In this document: piece after piece, positions 1 to 8,366 of the stretch
How the letters are laid out: each line of letters begins with the position of its first letter
Position numbering within the stretch: position 1 is the first letter of the stretch
Source of the DNA: Thermoplasmatota archaeon
Lineage (GTDB): Archaea; Thermoplasmatota; Penumbrarchaeia; JANQNL01
Direction: 5' to 3'
Assembly: GCA_028279585.1 (NCBI GenBank)
Contig: JANQNL010000113.1
Location: 1-53,821, forward strand
Length of the DNA: 53,821 nt
Translations under genes and position numbers: made by a program
The notes under the pieces: generated by a model
The model's database searches: none
What the model was told of the DNA's origin: nothing
What the model saw: the letters and a program-made list of their open reading frames with translations, nothing else

Positions 1-2
1 TC

Positions 3-2255
3 ACCCTCACAGTCGAGAACGTCAACGACGACCCCACCATCAACACAGAACCGACTTCAATCACCATCGACCAGAATCAAGCCATCTCCTACGACTTCAA
101 CGCCTCCGACATCGACCCTACAGACGACACCTTGACTTGGAGCATGATGTCGAACTCGGAGTTCATGGATATCGATCCAACGACCGGAAACCTCACGGGA
201 ACAGCGACCAATGATGACGTGGGTACGTGGTGGGTCGAGGTCAAGGTCACTGATGAATGGAACGGGAACGACACTCACAACTTCACGGTCATTGTCAATA
301 ACATCAACGATGATCCCTTGATGACAGGCTCTATCCTTGTAGAAACATACGAAGATGATCCCTATTGGGCCCACCCCATTGCGATAGACAATGATCCAGG
401 AACAACCACATTCACCTGGAGCCTTCATACGAACGCTTCCTGGCTTGATTTCAGCACATCCACCGGGAACGCATCTGGTACTCCGACCAATGATGATGTT
501 GGTGAGTTTTTCCTCAATTGGACCTTGAGCGACAATCAGGGTGGAACAGCTGGATGGAACCTGACCATTGAGGCATTCAACGTCAATGACGCGCCTGTTT
601 GGGAGGATACACCAGACGACCATACGATGTCTGCTTACACCTCCTACATGGGTGTAGCAAATGCCTCCGATGTCGATAAAGGCGAAGAACCAACCTATGC
701 TATCAGTTCCACACCATCATCTGACATCTCGATCCATGCAACGACAGGTTCTATCACTTGGGTCCCTACCACTGCTGGTAACTATACGATCAATGTGTCC
801 GCATCTGATGCTGAGGTCACTATCTATCATGAGTTCACGATCACGGTCGAGTTCGCAGAACCGAACATCGCACCCACCGCTACATTGATGACTCCAGATG
901 ATGATTCAACTGTAAACACGCTCAATCCTGTCTTCACTTGGACCGTCAATGATGATGATGGTGATAGTGTAGCTTCGGACCTGTATCTTAGCAAGAACCG
1001 GACTGATGTTGAAGGTATGAGCCCGTCTGCCCACTTTGGTGCAACCATAATGGACCAGAGCTATACCTCTGGCATTAACCTCGAGGCTGGAGCAACATAT
1101 TATTGGACCATTTATCCGTACGATAACAAGATCGTTGGAACTTGCACCAATGGCATTTGGTCATTTACTGTATCGAACACGGCAATATTGAACTCTCCAC
1201 CGCGTTTCACGAACTCCCCTTCAGAGTTAGGATTCACAAACGCCCTTTGGAGCTATACTCCAACTGTTACTGATGATGATGGGGATTCGACCACCATAGC
1301 ATTGGTATCAGGACCAACCGGCATGGCGTTCGAATCGGGTGTTCTTTCATGGACCCCAACATCCGACCAGATGGGATCGCATGATGTGACCATCGAAGTA
1401 AGTGATGGTATTGTCACAGTTCCATTTACTTTCTCGATATCAATAGCTGGTGTGAGTGGTGAAATTCCAGTTATTCTCTCCATTCCTGCACAAGAGGCAG
1501 ATGTAGGTTCAACGTTTGGATATCAGGTCATAGTGAATGAGAATGATGGAGATCCTCTTACCTTCTCAATCTCACCCAATACATCTGGTATATCGATCAA
1601 TGAGACCGGATACATTACCTGGGTCCCCACTAGTGATGATAAGGGATCGCACACTTTCACGATCACTGTCACGGATAAAGATGGATCTGATACGCAGGAA
1701 ATTACCATCGATGTAACCTCTGAAGGTGGAGATCCGCCTGGTCCACCAATACTCGCGATCGCCCTATGCAGTATTGCTGCGGTCCTGATCTTGGTTGTCT
1801 GTGTGGTTGCTATCATTCTACTTGTTGTCAGGTTCAAAAAGGTATCGAAGGAACAACCAGAAGAACCACAAGAACAACCTCCAGAATCCCCCACCCTCTC
1901 CCCCGAGGAGCAGCAGGCCCAGCAGTTCGCAGACAACGTCGGCGAACCCACAGCCGTCGACTCCCCCTACGCGAACGCCGAAGCAGCATCCCCCGGTTGG
2001 AACTCCGCAGAACAAGCCCCAGAGTTCGGTCAGAGCCTTGAGACCGAGCAGGTTCCCGAGGAACAACCCTTGGAGCAGCTCGCAGAAGAGCAACCACAGG
2101 AGCTTGAGTCACAACCCGAGGCAACACCAGAGCTGGAGCAGGAGGCTCCTGCAGAACTTGGAACGGGAGATGCGTTAGTTTGTCCGACCTGCGGGGGACC
2201 GCTTGCGACGCATGAACAAGGGAATTGGTGCCAGACCTGTCAGGCGTGGTTATAG
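3..2255 (+). CDS. Large surface protein, 3' part (Ig/cadherin-like repeats, membrane anchor, zinc-ribbon tail)
   Basis: The reading frame is open from the first bases of the window, so the N-terminus lies upstream; 750 codons are visible. The ectodomain is a string of about seven Ig-like/He_PIG or cadherin-like units, recognisable by recurring phrases such as TGNLTGTATNDDVGTW, VNDAPVWED and GSHDVTIEVSDG. A single hydrophobic segment rich in I, L, V and A (about 1740-1830) follows a Gly/Pro-rich hinge and should anchor the protein, with a Gln/Glu/Pro-rich tail on the cytoplasmic side. The last 24 residues form a zinc-ribbon-like CPTCGG...WCQTCQAWL motif, unusual at the end of a surface protein. 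The tail (from about 1860) has strongly C-ending codons while the ectodomain does not, suggesting mosaic origin. It resembles S-layer or adhesion proteins; the ligand is unknown. Confidence 0.85.
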   Translation, partial: TLTVENVNDDPTINTEPTSITIDQNQAISYDFNASDIDPTDDTLTWSMMSNSEFMDIDPTTGNLTGTATNDDVGTWWVEVKVTDEWNGNDTHNFTVIVNNINDDPLMTGSILVETYEDDPYWAHPIAIDNDPGTTTFTWSLHTNASWLDFSTSTGNASGTPTNDDVGEFFLNWTLSDNQGGTAGWNLTIEAFNVNDAPVWEDTPDDHTMSAYTSYMGVANASDVDKGEEPTYAISSTPSSDISIHATTGSITWVPTTAGNYTINVSASDAEVTIYHEFTITVEFAEPNIAPTATLMTPDDDSTVNTLNPVFTWTVNDDDGDSVASDLYLSKNRTDVEGMSPSAHFGATIMDQSYTSGINLEAGATYYWTIYPYDNKIVGTCTNGIWSFTVSNTAILNSPPRFTNSPSELGFTNALWSYTPTVTDDDGDSTTIALVSGPTGMAFESGVLSWTPTSDQMGSHDVTIEVSDGIVTVPFTFSISIAGVSGEIPVILSIPAQEADVGSTFGYQVIVNENDGDPLTFSISPNTSGISINETGYITWVPTSDDKGSHTFTITVTDKDGSDTQEITIDVTSEGGDPPGPPILAIALCSIAAVLILVVCVVAIILLVVRFKKVSKEQPEEPQEQPPESPTLSPEEQQAQQFADNVGEPTAVDSPYANAEAASPGWNSAEQAPEFGQSLETEQVPEEQPLEQLAEEQPQELESQPEATPELEQEAPAELGTGDALVCPTCGGPLATHEQGNWCQTCQAWL

Positions 2256-2272
2256 TCTCGACCCCTCCGCTC

Positions 2273-3241
2273 TCACCTGTTCTCGAGCCCCTTTATAATG
2301 TTCATAAGTCTCCAGACCAATCCAGGATGCAGTTCCAAAGACACATCTGTTCCAATATCCTCGAACAGCAGCTTGTGCTCATAGATCCCCCGATTATAGA
2401 ACTGAGTCACCATCTCCTTCTCTTTCTCTGATAGAGTACATATATTTGTGATATAGGGCCCCACCGTCTCCTTCATCACCTCGAGGTCAACGTCCCTGCT
2501 GTCCCTTGAAAGGAGCGGAACGAGATTGGACCGAACATCCGATCCTGTAATGTCCAAAACGACCGTAGGCTCGATAGATCTGATGTCCGTGGAAGAAAGC
2601 AGGAGATAGAACAGGGTATACTTGCGCATCTTCTGTCCATCGTATCCTATCCCGGACCTAAGCATTCGAAAAACATCGAAAAGGTCCCTTGGTGTTGCCC
2701 TGGTCATAAGAGCACGGGTCTTCATGGCCATATGCTCCTCGAAGATGTAGGTCGGAAACTCCACCTCTCCAAGTGGTTCGAACCGATGCAATAGCTTCTT
2801 GTCCTCGATCCGGTCCAGGGGCAGCCTTTCGAGATAGTTGATCTCCACTTTCAGGACATCTGTATTGCCTGCTACTGCATCATAGGCCAGATGGAACTGG
2901 TCCAATGCATACGTCTGATCGAAGTTACGTATTGTGTAACCCTTTTGGTTAAAAAGCTTCTTCAAGATCGCAGTAAGGTTCCTACGGTCTTCCAACATGA
3001 CCTCTCTATCAATACTTCCTATGTAGTTCAAGTCCACATCAATAGACAATCTGGATAGGTCGAAGAAAAAAAGCTGTAGTGCAGTTCCACCTTTCAATGC
3101 AAGCTTGTTACGGACCCGATCGGTCTCTTTTATGGCAGAGAGCAGGTCCACGAGCCGGTACATCTTCTCCAAAGGGTCTCTTGTGAACCCGGTCGAGTTC
3201 CTCAAACCTTCGAAGTAGCCGCGTCCCGGTGACTCAAACAA
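2273..3241 (-). CDS. AbiEii-type nucleotidyltransferase toxin
   Basis: A 322-residue protein with the AbiEii nucleotidyltransferase signature: KGGTALQLFFFDLSRLSIDVDLNY at about residues 49-72 can be read as the GG(T/S) motif followed by the D-x-D metal ligands. Family members are toxins of type IV toxin-antitoxin systems that use nucleotides to modify RNA targets and can give phage defence by abortive infection. The start codon overlaps the 3' end of the upstream AbiEi gene by 8 bases, so the two are co-transcribed and probably translationally coupled. The gene converges on the surface protein gene with only 17 bases between stop codons. The catalytic motifs look intact, so I expect it to be active. 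Confidence 0.85.
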   Translation of the reverse strand: MFESPGRGYFEGLRNSTGFTRDPLEKMYRLVDLLSAIKETDRVRNKLALKGGTALQLFFFDLSRLSIDVDLNYIGSIDREVMLEDRRNLTAILKKLFNQKGYTIRNFDQTYALDQFHLAYDAVAGNTDVLKVEINYLERLPLDRIEDKKLLHRFEPLGEVEFPTYIFEEHMAMKTRALMTRATPRDLFDVFRMLRSGIGYDGQKMRKYTLFYLLLSSTDIRSIEPTVVLDITGSDVRSNLVPLLSRDSRDVDLEVMKETVGPYITNICTLSEKEKEMVTQFYNRGIYEHKLLFEDIGTDVSLELHPGLVWRLMNIIKGLENR

Positions 3242-4058
3242 CTCTCATCCTCTCCTCGATGTTCCCATCAACGATAACGTTCCATCTCTTATCCAATCTA
3301 CCCCTTCCCTTCTTCACAACCCCATCCAGATAATAACATCGGTCTCCGACATGGCCTTTGATCTCCAGCAACAGGTCGGTGTCAACTTCGAGCTCGTCCC
3401 TGAGCTTGTCGAGGATGTATCCGGCTCTATGGTACAAAGAGGTCTCATCGAACTGTCCAAGATACTCGAGGGTCTTGTTCGTATCGATCTTGACGAACCC
3501 TGCAACGGACTTGAGCATCTCCTCGAGGCCGCCGCAGTACTTGGGCCTTCTGATGCAGTCGAGGATGGTCCGCTCTCTGTCCGTGACCCGGACCTTGATC
3601 CCATCGTGCATAATGTCTCTGGCACCAAACCCTTTATCGTCGTACACGAACCTGTACCTGACATCCTGGTAGTGCAGGTCATGTCTGGACCTGTCGATGG
3701 ATACGAAGACCTCGTTGAACGTGGACTGGGCCACACCGTGGAGTTCTAAAGCGGTATGGTGAGAGATCGCGTGCACACCGGTATGGAGACTTTGCGCGAC
3801 CAGATACCGATCTACCTCGAGATCCATATCTAAGAATTCGGGTGGAACAGCCGCGTAGAGGCCCCTGAAAACTCTAAGCGCATATCCCTTCGAACAAATG
3901 CTGGACAGAACCGTATTGAGCTTTGAACGATCGGATATGACCTCTTTTAGGTCCGAGGTTCTCGCTACCCGGCGCCGAACGAGTTCGAAGTAGACAGCCT
4001 GTTCTGTAGGGGTAAGATTACTTTTTTTATCTTTTTGTTGATTATTTTTAGGCATCAT
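3234..4058 (-). CDS. AbiEi-type antitoxin / winged-helix regulator
   Basis: A 274-residue protein that begins with a Lys/Asn-rich stretch and then a winged-helix region (about residues 18-70; the phrases LVRRRVARTSDLKEV and KGYALRVFRGLYA are typical of the AbiEi N-terminal DNA-binding domain). The remainder matches the AbiEi C-terminal antitoxin fold in layout (HAISHHTALELHGVAQ, then an RTILDCIRRPKYCGG segment that is typical of these proteins). It should repress its own promoter and counteract the AbiEii toxin encoded directly downstream. An A/T-rich promoter (ATATATAT around 4080-4090) sits just before the start, so the mRNA may be nearly leaderless. The start could be either of the two adjacent ATG codons. 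Confidence 0.85.
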   Translation of the reverse strand: MMPKNNQQKDKKSNLTPTEQAVYFELVRRRVARTSDLKEVISDRSKLNTVLSSICSKGYALRVFRGLYAAVPPEFLDMDLEVDRYLVAQSLHTGVHAISHHTALELHGVAQSTFNEVFVSIDRSRHDLHYQDVRYRFVYDDKGFGARDIMHDGIKVRVTDRERTILDCIRRPKYCGGLEEMLKSVAGFVKIDTNKTLEYLGQFDETSLYHRAGYILDKLRDELEVDTDLLLEIKGHVGDRCYYLDGVVKKGRGRLDKRWNVIVDGNIEERMRVV

Positions 4059-4184
4059 TATGATAATATGAGTAATATAGATATATATTTTTCGGATTTT
4101 AACGTATAGATGTCAGAAATTATAAATCTAATAGATATTTTTAGATATAATAATGCGTTTAACCTCTAATTCCTGGGTTGGAGT

Positions 4185-4497
4185 GAACCCACAGCCGTCG
4201 ATTCCCCCTAAACGCACGCCGATGCAGCTTCCCCCGGATGGGACTCTGCAGAGCAAGCACCAGAGTTCGGCCAGAGCTTTGAGACCGAGCAGGTTACCGA
4301 GGAACAACCCATGGAGCAGCTCGCAGAAGAGCAACCACAGGAGCTTGAAGCGCACGAGGACGTCACGCCTTGACTCCCGCAGGAGGCTCCAGCGCAGCTC
4401 GATGGCGCGCAGGTGTGTCCAACCCGTGGGGGGCCAGGCATCGTACCACGCAGAAGACCAGGCGTGGTGGTGTGCGGTCTGCAACGCCTGGCTCTAA
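4185..4497 (+). pseudogene. Decayed duplicate of the surface protein C-terminal tail
   Basis: This stretch is clearly homologous along its whole length to bases about 1943-2255, the end of the surface protein gene: both contain AACCCACAGCCGTCGA, GAGACCGAGCAGGTT and CTCGCAGAAGAGCAACCACA. In the ancestral frame the copy has in-frame stops (TAA at 4209-4211, TGA at 4371-4373) and a frame shift inside the zinc-ribbon, after which a WCAVCNAWL ending continues in another frame. It has no start or ectodomain, so it is a remnant. The AbiE cassette lies precisely between the two copies. The longer open frame seen here (from 4153) is a by-product in the wrong frame. Confidence 0.85.
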
Positions 4498-4733
4498 TCC
4501 TCACATCCTACCCCCCATATATGTTACCTCCAATCCTTCATAAGTCCAGAAGTATGTTAACTCAAAGTAATATATTTCCAAAAAGTATGTTAACTTCTAC
4601 TCCAAGGATCGTGATAGCTTCTGCAACTCAATTTGCATAAAATAGACTTTTATGCTAATTAACACCGAGTTTTCACACATAGAACTCGTACTCTGGCCTG
4701 AGCATTAGTAACGTGATAATTAGTATCGTAATA
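4498..4733. other. A/T-rich non-coding stretch with small palindromes
   Basis: No gene is visible. The stretch is richer in A and T than its surroundings and contains two direct copies of AGTATGTTAACT (near 4551 and 4583), a hairpin GCATAAAA-tagac-TTTTATGC near 4635-4655, and a hairpin TTAGTAT-cgta-ATACTAA near 4720-4737 just past the stop of the truncated KilA-N gene. These could be decayed regulatory or recombination sequences of the accessory island. Confidence 0.4.
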
Positions 4734-5012
4734 CTAAAACAAGCCACTACGTGACCATTCTTTGACGCTGATCTTGTACCCGTGCAGACCAGCTTGTCCT
4801 CTTATTATGGCGAATTCGCCATAATTGAAATCGGGATTGTGGATCCGTTCCCAGATGCCCATGAACTCAACGGTGTTCCGGTTTCGCAGCCAATCCGAAA
4901 TAAAGAAATCCCCGTCCTTTGCCTTCAACATGTCTGTTAAGGAGATGTAGTCCTCATCAGTTATCCTGATGAGCTCCCCCATAACAACAAGCGATCTACT
5001 CTTCGATGACAT
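4734..5012 (-). pseudogene. Truncated KilA-N domain protein
   Basis: The 92-residue product carries the N-terminal half of a KilA-N domain: ISLTDMLKAKDGDFF, ISDWLRNRNTVEFMGIWE and HNPDFNYGEFA are close to the family consensus. Complete KilA-N proteins continue after the W at about residue 86 with a segment leading to AGRYGGTYAHKDIA-like sequence and are usually 250 or more residues long. Here the frame stops after KEWSRSGLF and I cannot find the missing half downstream in any frame. KilA-N proteins are typical of large DNA viruses and phages and bind DNA. The gene is most likely a remnant of a mobile element; expression of a short DNA-binding peptide cannot be excluded. Confidence 0.75.
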
Positions 5013-5200
5013 ATGATCAAAAAAGATGTGGAACGAAGTATATCAAATTGGATAACAGGGGTAGGTGAAAGTGGAATGCTGGATAGCATTCTCGAGGATG
5101 GACATCAAGGCTGGACATTGGGTCGCTAGGTTGGGGGTCATGGAAGATTGATGGGTTCTTAACGTTGTTTCCTCTATGCAATCGTCATGACGCATAAGGT
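5013..5200. other. Intergenic region without a recognised gene
   Basis: No open frame of interest. It contains the hairpin-like sequence GAATGCTGGATAGCATTC (about 5071-5088) and a repeated GGCTGGACAT/GGATGGACAT theme, and it leads into the hairpin leader of the next gene. The promoter of the downstream gene should lie here, but I see no convincing TATA box. Confidence 0.4.
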
Positions 5201-5247
5201 GGGTGATATTTGGCAAACCTTATCAGGGCTTAGGCCAAATATCCCCC
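5201..5247 (+). promoter_or_regulatory. Hairpin leader, copy 1
   Basis: The arms GGGTGATATTTGG (5201-5213) and CCAAATATCCCCC (5235-5247) form a 13-position stem with one T-C mismatch around a 21-base loop that begins CAAACCTTATCAGG. The right arm ends at the base before the ATG of the 741-residue protein. A second copy with the same loop length and a compensating base-pair change lies at 7687-7733. Similarity between the two copies extends about 20 bases further upstream. The position suggests a 5' leader controlling translation, or a protein-binding site; no ligand can be named. Confidence 0.6.
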
Positions 5248-7473
5248 ATGTCCGAACAAGGCATCCTTGAGCGCTTCGCATACTACGACCAACCAGCGGA
5301 CAGCATCGAGGACGCCATCGCCAAGTACGAAGTAAAAGGCTGGGAACGCATCCAGGACTGCTCCTACAACCAGACCGAGCACTTCACCCCCGAGATAGTG
5401 GACCGCATAATGGCCATGTTCGACCAGAACCCGTACGTCTGCTTCACCATGCTCCACAACATCGCCGTCAAGTACCCTGACCGCAGGGACGACCTCCTGG
5501 GGATGTACATGGAGTACATGCCAAAGGGCGGTCCTGCAGCGGTAGAGCAGGTCTACTACATCATCGCCAATGACAAGGAGATGGTTACGAAGGAGCTCAT
5601 CGATACGATGATGGAGTGCGCGCATGAGAAGCCGTTCACGATCATCATGAACCTCCAGATGCTCATGGCCCGAAGGCCCGACCTTCTGGAGAAGTACCAT
5701 GTGGAGTGGGTGCGCGATAACCTCTCTGCTGGGGCGAACCAGGCGTTCTATTTCATGCGGGACATCTCAACGGAGTATCCCCTCTGGGCGCACATCTGCG
5801 TGCAGGCTCTGTTCGCTTGTGTGCTTACGTTCCACAACAATGCGTACAAGCAGGACTTCCTTCGAGATATCGTCAACATCGCTCACAAGTCGCATATGAA
5901 GAAGGAGATCGCAGACGCTCTCCAAAAGCCTGTAGATGGGGGTCATATCGGCGCACGCGCGCTCATGACGTTCATCTTCAGACAGAAGAACAGGAGGAGA
6001 CAGGTCCTGTACATCGAGATGATGGACCGCATCCTGGACTGGACATATGTCTGGGACTTCTTTGTGTTCCTCTTGGAAAATCCTGTGAGCATCAAGGACG
6101 TCTCCACCCATGTGGCAGAGAGCTTCCTCGATGGAAGCTACAGGCTCTCTTACCTGCTAAGCAACAGGCAGTATCGGGAACTTCTCCATGATCGGCTGGA
6201 CTTCACTGATATCGAGCCAAGGCCATGGTCCGACGACCTTGCATTCCTTAACCGAGATGGTCTTCCAGAGCTTCGCGCCAAGGTCGAGACCATGGCCGAG
6301 CGGGTGGATGATGGAACGCCCGAGCTCAAGTGTGTGGCGAGCTTTGTCTCCAGGGCAGAGGCCATGGAGAAGGAGATCGCAGCGCTCAAGGCGAAGATCG
6401 CAGAACAAGAGGACGAGCAGCGAAAGGAGCAGATGCAGCAGCGTCTGAGCAACCTCGAGATCAGGCTCGCGACCGTGGACGATGTCCCAGAGTCTGTCAG
6501 GACCAAGCTGTGGAAGGACACCGACCAGGAGCTGCGCACCATCCTTGCAGGCCTTGTCAGCAGGATGCTTAAATCCCTCAAGCAGGATGCCATCCGCGAA
6601 GCCTCCAAGCGTATCCTCGGCTATGAAACAGATATGTGGGATGTGGACGAGGCTGTCTACCCAGCTCTGTTCCTGGTGGAGAAGGTGTCCGGCTACAACT
6701 ACGATTACCTGAAGCGATTGATCGAGGATAAGATCAAGAACGAACCCTCAGATTGGCTATGGACAGAACCTCCAGTTGAAGAATGGAAGGAGAACGTCAA
6801 GAAAGCCCAACCTGATGTGGTACTTGACAACTGGAGACACGAGTTCAAGCGTTCTTACACCTACAAGAAGAAAGAGACCGAGGACGAAAAGGACAAGCGC
6901 ATCAAAGAAGAGCTTGATGATGTCAGGAAGAGGATGCGCGAACTCGAGATCGAGGTCGAGGATGGGGATGGTCAGCCCGAACTTCTAGCGAAGCTTCAGA
7001 ATGCGAACCCTGAGAACGCAACAGCTGGGCAGGAGCTCAAGGAGGACCTCGAGCGTATCAGACGCTATATCCGAGCCCCCGTCAGCGACTTCGAGGGGGA
7101 CGTCAGCCTTGAGATCGAGACCGATCCATTTCAGTATCTGTTCATGGGGGAGTACGGGTTCGCGTCATGCCTTTCCATCCAGGGAACGTACTTCTGGTCT
7201 GCCGTCTCGAACGCGATAGATGTGGACAAGTGCATTGTGTGGGCCAGGGATCCTTACGGCAATATCATCGCAAGGAGGCTACTTGCTCTGGTTCCGAGTG
7301 GAATGTTGTCCTACAGGACATACAGCAACAGGCAGGGATTGGCGCTTCAGAAGTACTTCAACAAGTTCATCAGGGAGTATGCGAAGCATTGTAGGGTGAA
7401 CCTCACCACGAAGGGGAAACCTGGGCCGCTGTTGAGCGACGAATGGTATGATGATAGGCCTGTGCGGGTGTGA
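5248..7473 (+). CDS. Uncharacterised 741-residue protein with helical repeats and coiled coil
   Basis: I do not recognise the family. The ATG at 5248 is preferred to the in-frame upstream start because the extra codons fall in a conserved hairpin leader. The N-terminal half (to about residue 330) is helical and HEAT/ARM-like in texture, with repeated segments about 35 residues apart. A charged coiled coil lies at about 370-420 and another Lys/Glu-rich helical segment at about 540-600. The C-terminal domain (about 625-741) contains DPFQYLFMGEYGFASCLSIQG, then IVWARDPYGNIIARRLLALV, a pattern of an alpha/beta domain with a conserved Cys. There is no signal peptide or membrane segment, so it is cytoplasmic. 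Codon use is like the housekeeping genes. It is a single gene with no obvious partner. Confidence 0.7.
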   Translation: MSEQGILERFAYYDQPADSIEDAIAKYEVKGWERIQDCSYNQTEHFTPEIVDRIMAMFDQNPYVCFTMLHNIAVKYPDRRDDLLGMYMEYMPKGGPAAVEQVYYIIANDKEMVTKELIDTMMECAHEKPFTIIMNLQMLMARRPDLLEKYHVEWVRDNLSAGANQAFYFMRDISTEYPLWAHICVQALFACVLTFHNNAYKQDFLRDIVNIAHKSHMKKEIADALQKPVDGGHIGARALMTFIFRQKNRRRQVLYIEMMDRILDWTYVWDFFVFLLENPVSIKDVSTHVAESFLDGSYRLSYLLSNRQYRELLHDRLDFTDIEPRPWSDDLAFLNRDGLPELRAKVETMAERVDDGTPELKCVASFVSRAEAMEKEIAALKAKIAEQEDEQRKEQMQQRLSNLEIRLATVDDVPESVRTKLWKDTDQELRTILAGLVSRMLKSLKQDAIREASKRILGYETDMWDVDEAVYPALFLVEKVSGYNYDYLKRLIEDKIKNEPSDWLWTEPPVEEWKENVKKAQPDVVLDNWRHEFKRSYTYKKKETEDEKDKRIKEELDDVRKRMRELEIEVEDGDGQPELLAKLQNANPENATAGQELKEDLERIRRYIRAPVSDFEGDVSLEIETDPFQYLFMGEYGFASCLSIQGTYFWSAVSNAIDVDKCIVWARDPYGNIIARRLLALVPSGMLSYRTYSNRQGLALQKYFNKFIREYAKHCRVNLTTKGKPGPLLSDEWYDDRPVRV

Positions 7474-7518
7474 ATCCGACACTCTCATATACCCTCATCC
7501 AAAAAAAGTTGGAGCTAT

Positions 7519-7641
7519 CCGGTCAGTTTTCTTCGTCTCATCACATCACTTCGAAAACTACCGGTCCAGCAGCAAACCGCTTTGCGCTTCACTGCGGACT
7601 TGGATGTTTGCTCCACGTCTACAACGATAAAAACATCCAAG
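7519..7641. repeat. Two intergenic hairpins, the second of the GATGTTT type
   Basis: The first hairpin pairs CCGGTcAGTTTTC (7519-7531, one bulged C) with GAAAACTACCGG (7553-7564). The second pairs CTTGGATGTTT (7599-7609) with AAACATCCAAG (7631-7641), 11 perfect pairs around a 21-base loop. The second is related to hairpins near 22976, 49603, 49685 and 49923, which share the GATGTT/AACATC core but have different lower stems. The region lies between the 741-residue protein and the second hairpin leader. It could act as a terminator, a processing site or a mobile repeat. Confidence 0.6.
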
Positions 7642-7686
7642 ACCCAGCCACGACTTCTCCGTCGCTATCATCACGTCGAGCAGGGC

Positions 7687-7733
7687 GGGTGACATTTAGC
7701 AAACCTTATCAGGCCATAGACCAAATGTCCCCC
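7687..7733 (+). promoter_or_regulatory. Hairpin leader, copy 2
   Basis: Arms GGGTGACATTTAG (7687-7699) and CCAAATGTCCCCC (7721-7733) surround a 21-base loop starting CAAACCTTATCAGG. Compared with copy 1 (5201-5247) one T-A pair has become C-G with both sides changed, and the T-C mismatch is in the same place; the loop is conserved. This compensating change supports selection on the fold. It lies just before a short coding region whose start codon is unclear. Confidence 0.6.
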
Positions 7734-7809
7734 CGGTGATACCATCCCCTACCTCGAGACCTTCAAGATCAAAGAGTGTGATCGCATCGTCCTCGAATAT
7801 TACAAGCTC

Positions 7810-8085
7810 ATGTCCAAGCGCAAGCCCTCCAAGGTCTCTGAGATAACAGACCCTGACGACATCACCAAGGTCCTCAAGATCATGAAGAAACTCCCCGAAG
7901 AAGGAGACATGATGAAGAAGATGGGGGACTGCCCTGTGCTCATGGCCCGCTTCTACCTGAAGAAAGAAGAGATCGGCCACCTCCGCTTCTACCACGGGAC
8001 GCTCAAGCTTCCAGACACGTCGTTCAGCTCCCCAGCTGATCCTGGTGAGGAGAAGCTGTTCAAGTTCTTCAAGAAGAGATTGTGA
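7810..8085 (+). CDS. Uncharacterised small protein, start uncertain
   Basis: The conservative ATG at 7810 gives 91 residues: a charged N-terminus, ITDPDDITKVLKIMKKLPEE, then a beta-rich segment MGDCPVLMARFYLKKEEIG and a basic end. The frame is open back to about 7718, and the 23 codons from 7741 (TIPYLETFKIKECDRIVLEY) also use this genome's preferred codons, so the real protein is probably longer. No ATG, GTG or TTG exists in that extension, which begins right at the end of the hairpin leader. Either a non-standard start is used or the 5' end was lost when the leader sequence arrived. No family recognised. Confidence 0.55.
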   Translation: MSKRKPSKVSEITDPDDITKVLKIMKKLPEEGDMMKKMGDCPVLMARFYLKKEEIGHLRFYHGTLKLPDTSFSSPADPGEEKLFKFFKKRL

Positions 8086-8114
8086 ACCTTGATCCAATTT
8101 CCGATAGAACCTAA

Positions 8115-8126
8115 TTTTTTATATAC
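8115..8126 (+). promoter_or_regulatory. TATA box for the DUF5678/retropepsin pair
   Basis: TTTTTTATATAC lies about 31-42 bases before the ATG at 8157, the spacing expected for an archaeal TATA box that gives a leaderless or nearly leaderless transcript. Confidence 0.55.
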
Positions 8127-8156
8127 CTCCTAGCACAATTGAATCATTGTAATCAA

Positions 8157-8366
8157 ATGACATCGATAGAGACCCACTACCTCCATCAGCATTCGGTGGA
8201 GATCGAACAGACATATCCTGGTGAATACATTGCCATCAGTGGTAACGCAGTAGTAGCTTCTGGACACAGTGTGGCAGAAGTGTATCAGAAGGTCGATGAA
8301 CTTGGTATCGAGGATCCTTTGGTTACATATGTCCCAAAGGATGGCGAGGAGCTGCTTCTGATATGA
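8157..8366 (+). CDS. DUF5678-like small protein
   Basis: A 69-residue protein with the pattern PGEYIAISGNAVVASGHSVAEVYQK and PLVTYVPKDGEE, which matches the short DUF5678 family (a two-layer fold of unknown function found beside many archaeal and bacterial genes). The ATG at 8157 is chosen because it lies at leaderless distance from the TATA box; the earlier in-frame ATG would fall too near that box. Its last codon overlaps the start of the aspartic protease-like gene (ATGA), so the two proteins are made from one mRNA and translation is coupled. A functional partnership, such as substrate adaptor or inhibitor, is inference. Confidence 0.7.
   Translation: MTSIETHYLHQHSVEIEQTYPGEYIAISGNAVVASGHSVAEVYQKVDELGIEDPLVTYVPKDGEELLLI

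Noticed and set aside
4153-4497. A 114-codon open frame over the tail duplicate
   Set aside because: The homologous frame is a different one and is broken by two stops and a shift; this frame reads the sequence out of phase.
7725-7740. ATG at 7725 as the start of the small gene after leader copy 2
   Set aside because: It is out of frame with the coding region and meets a stop codon after four codons.
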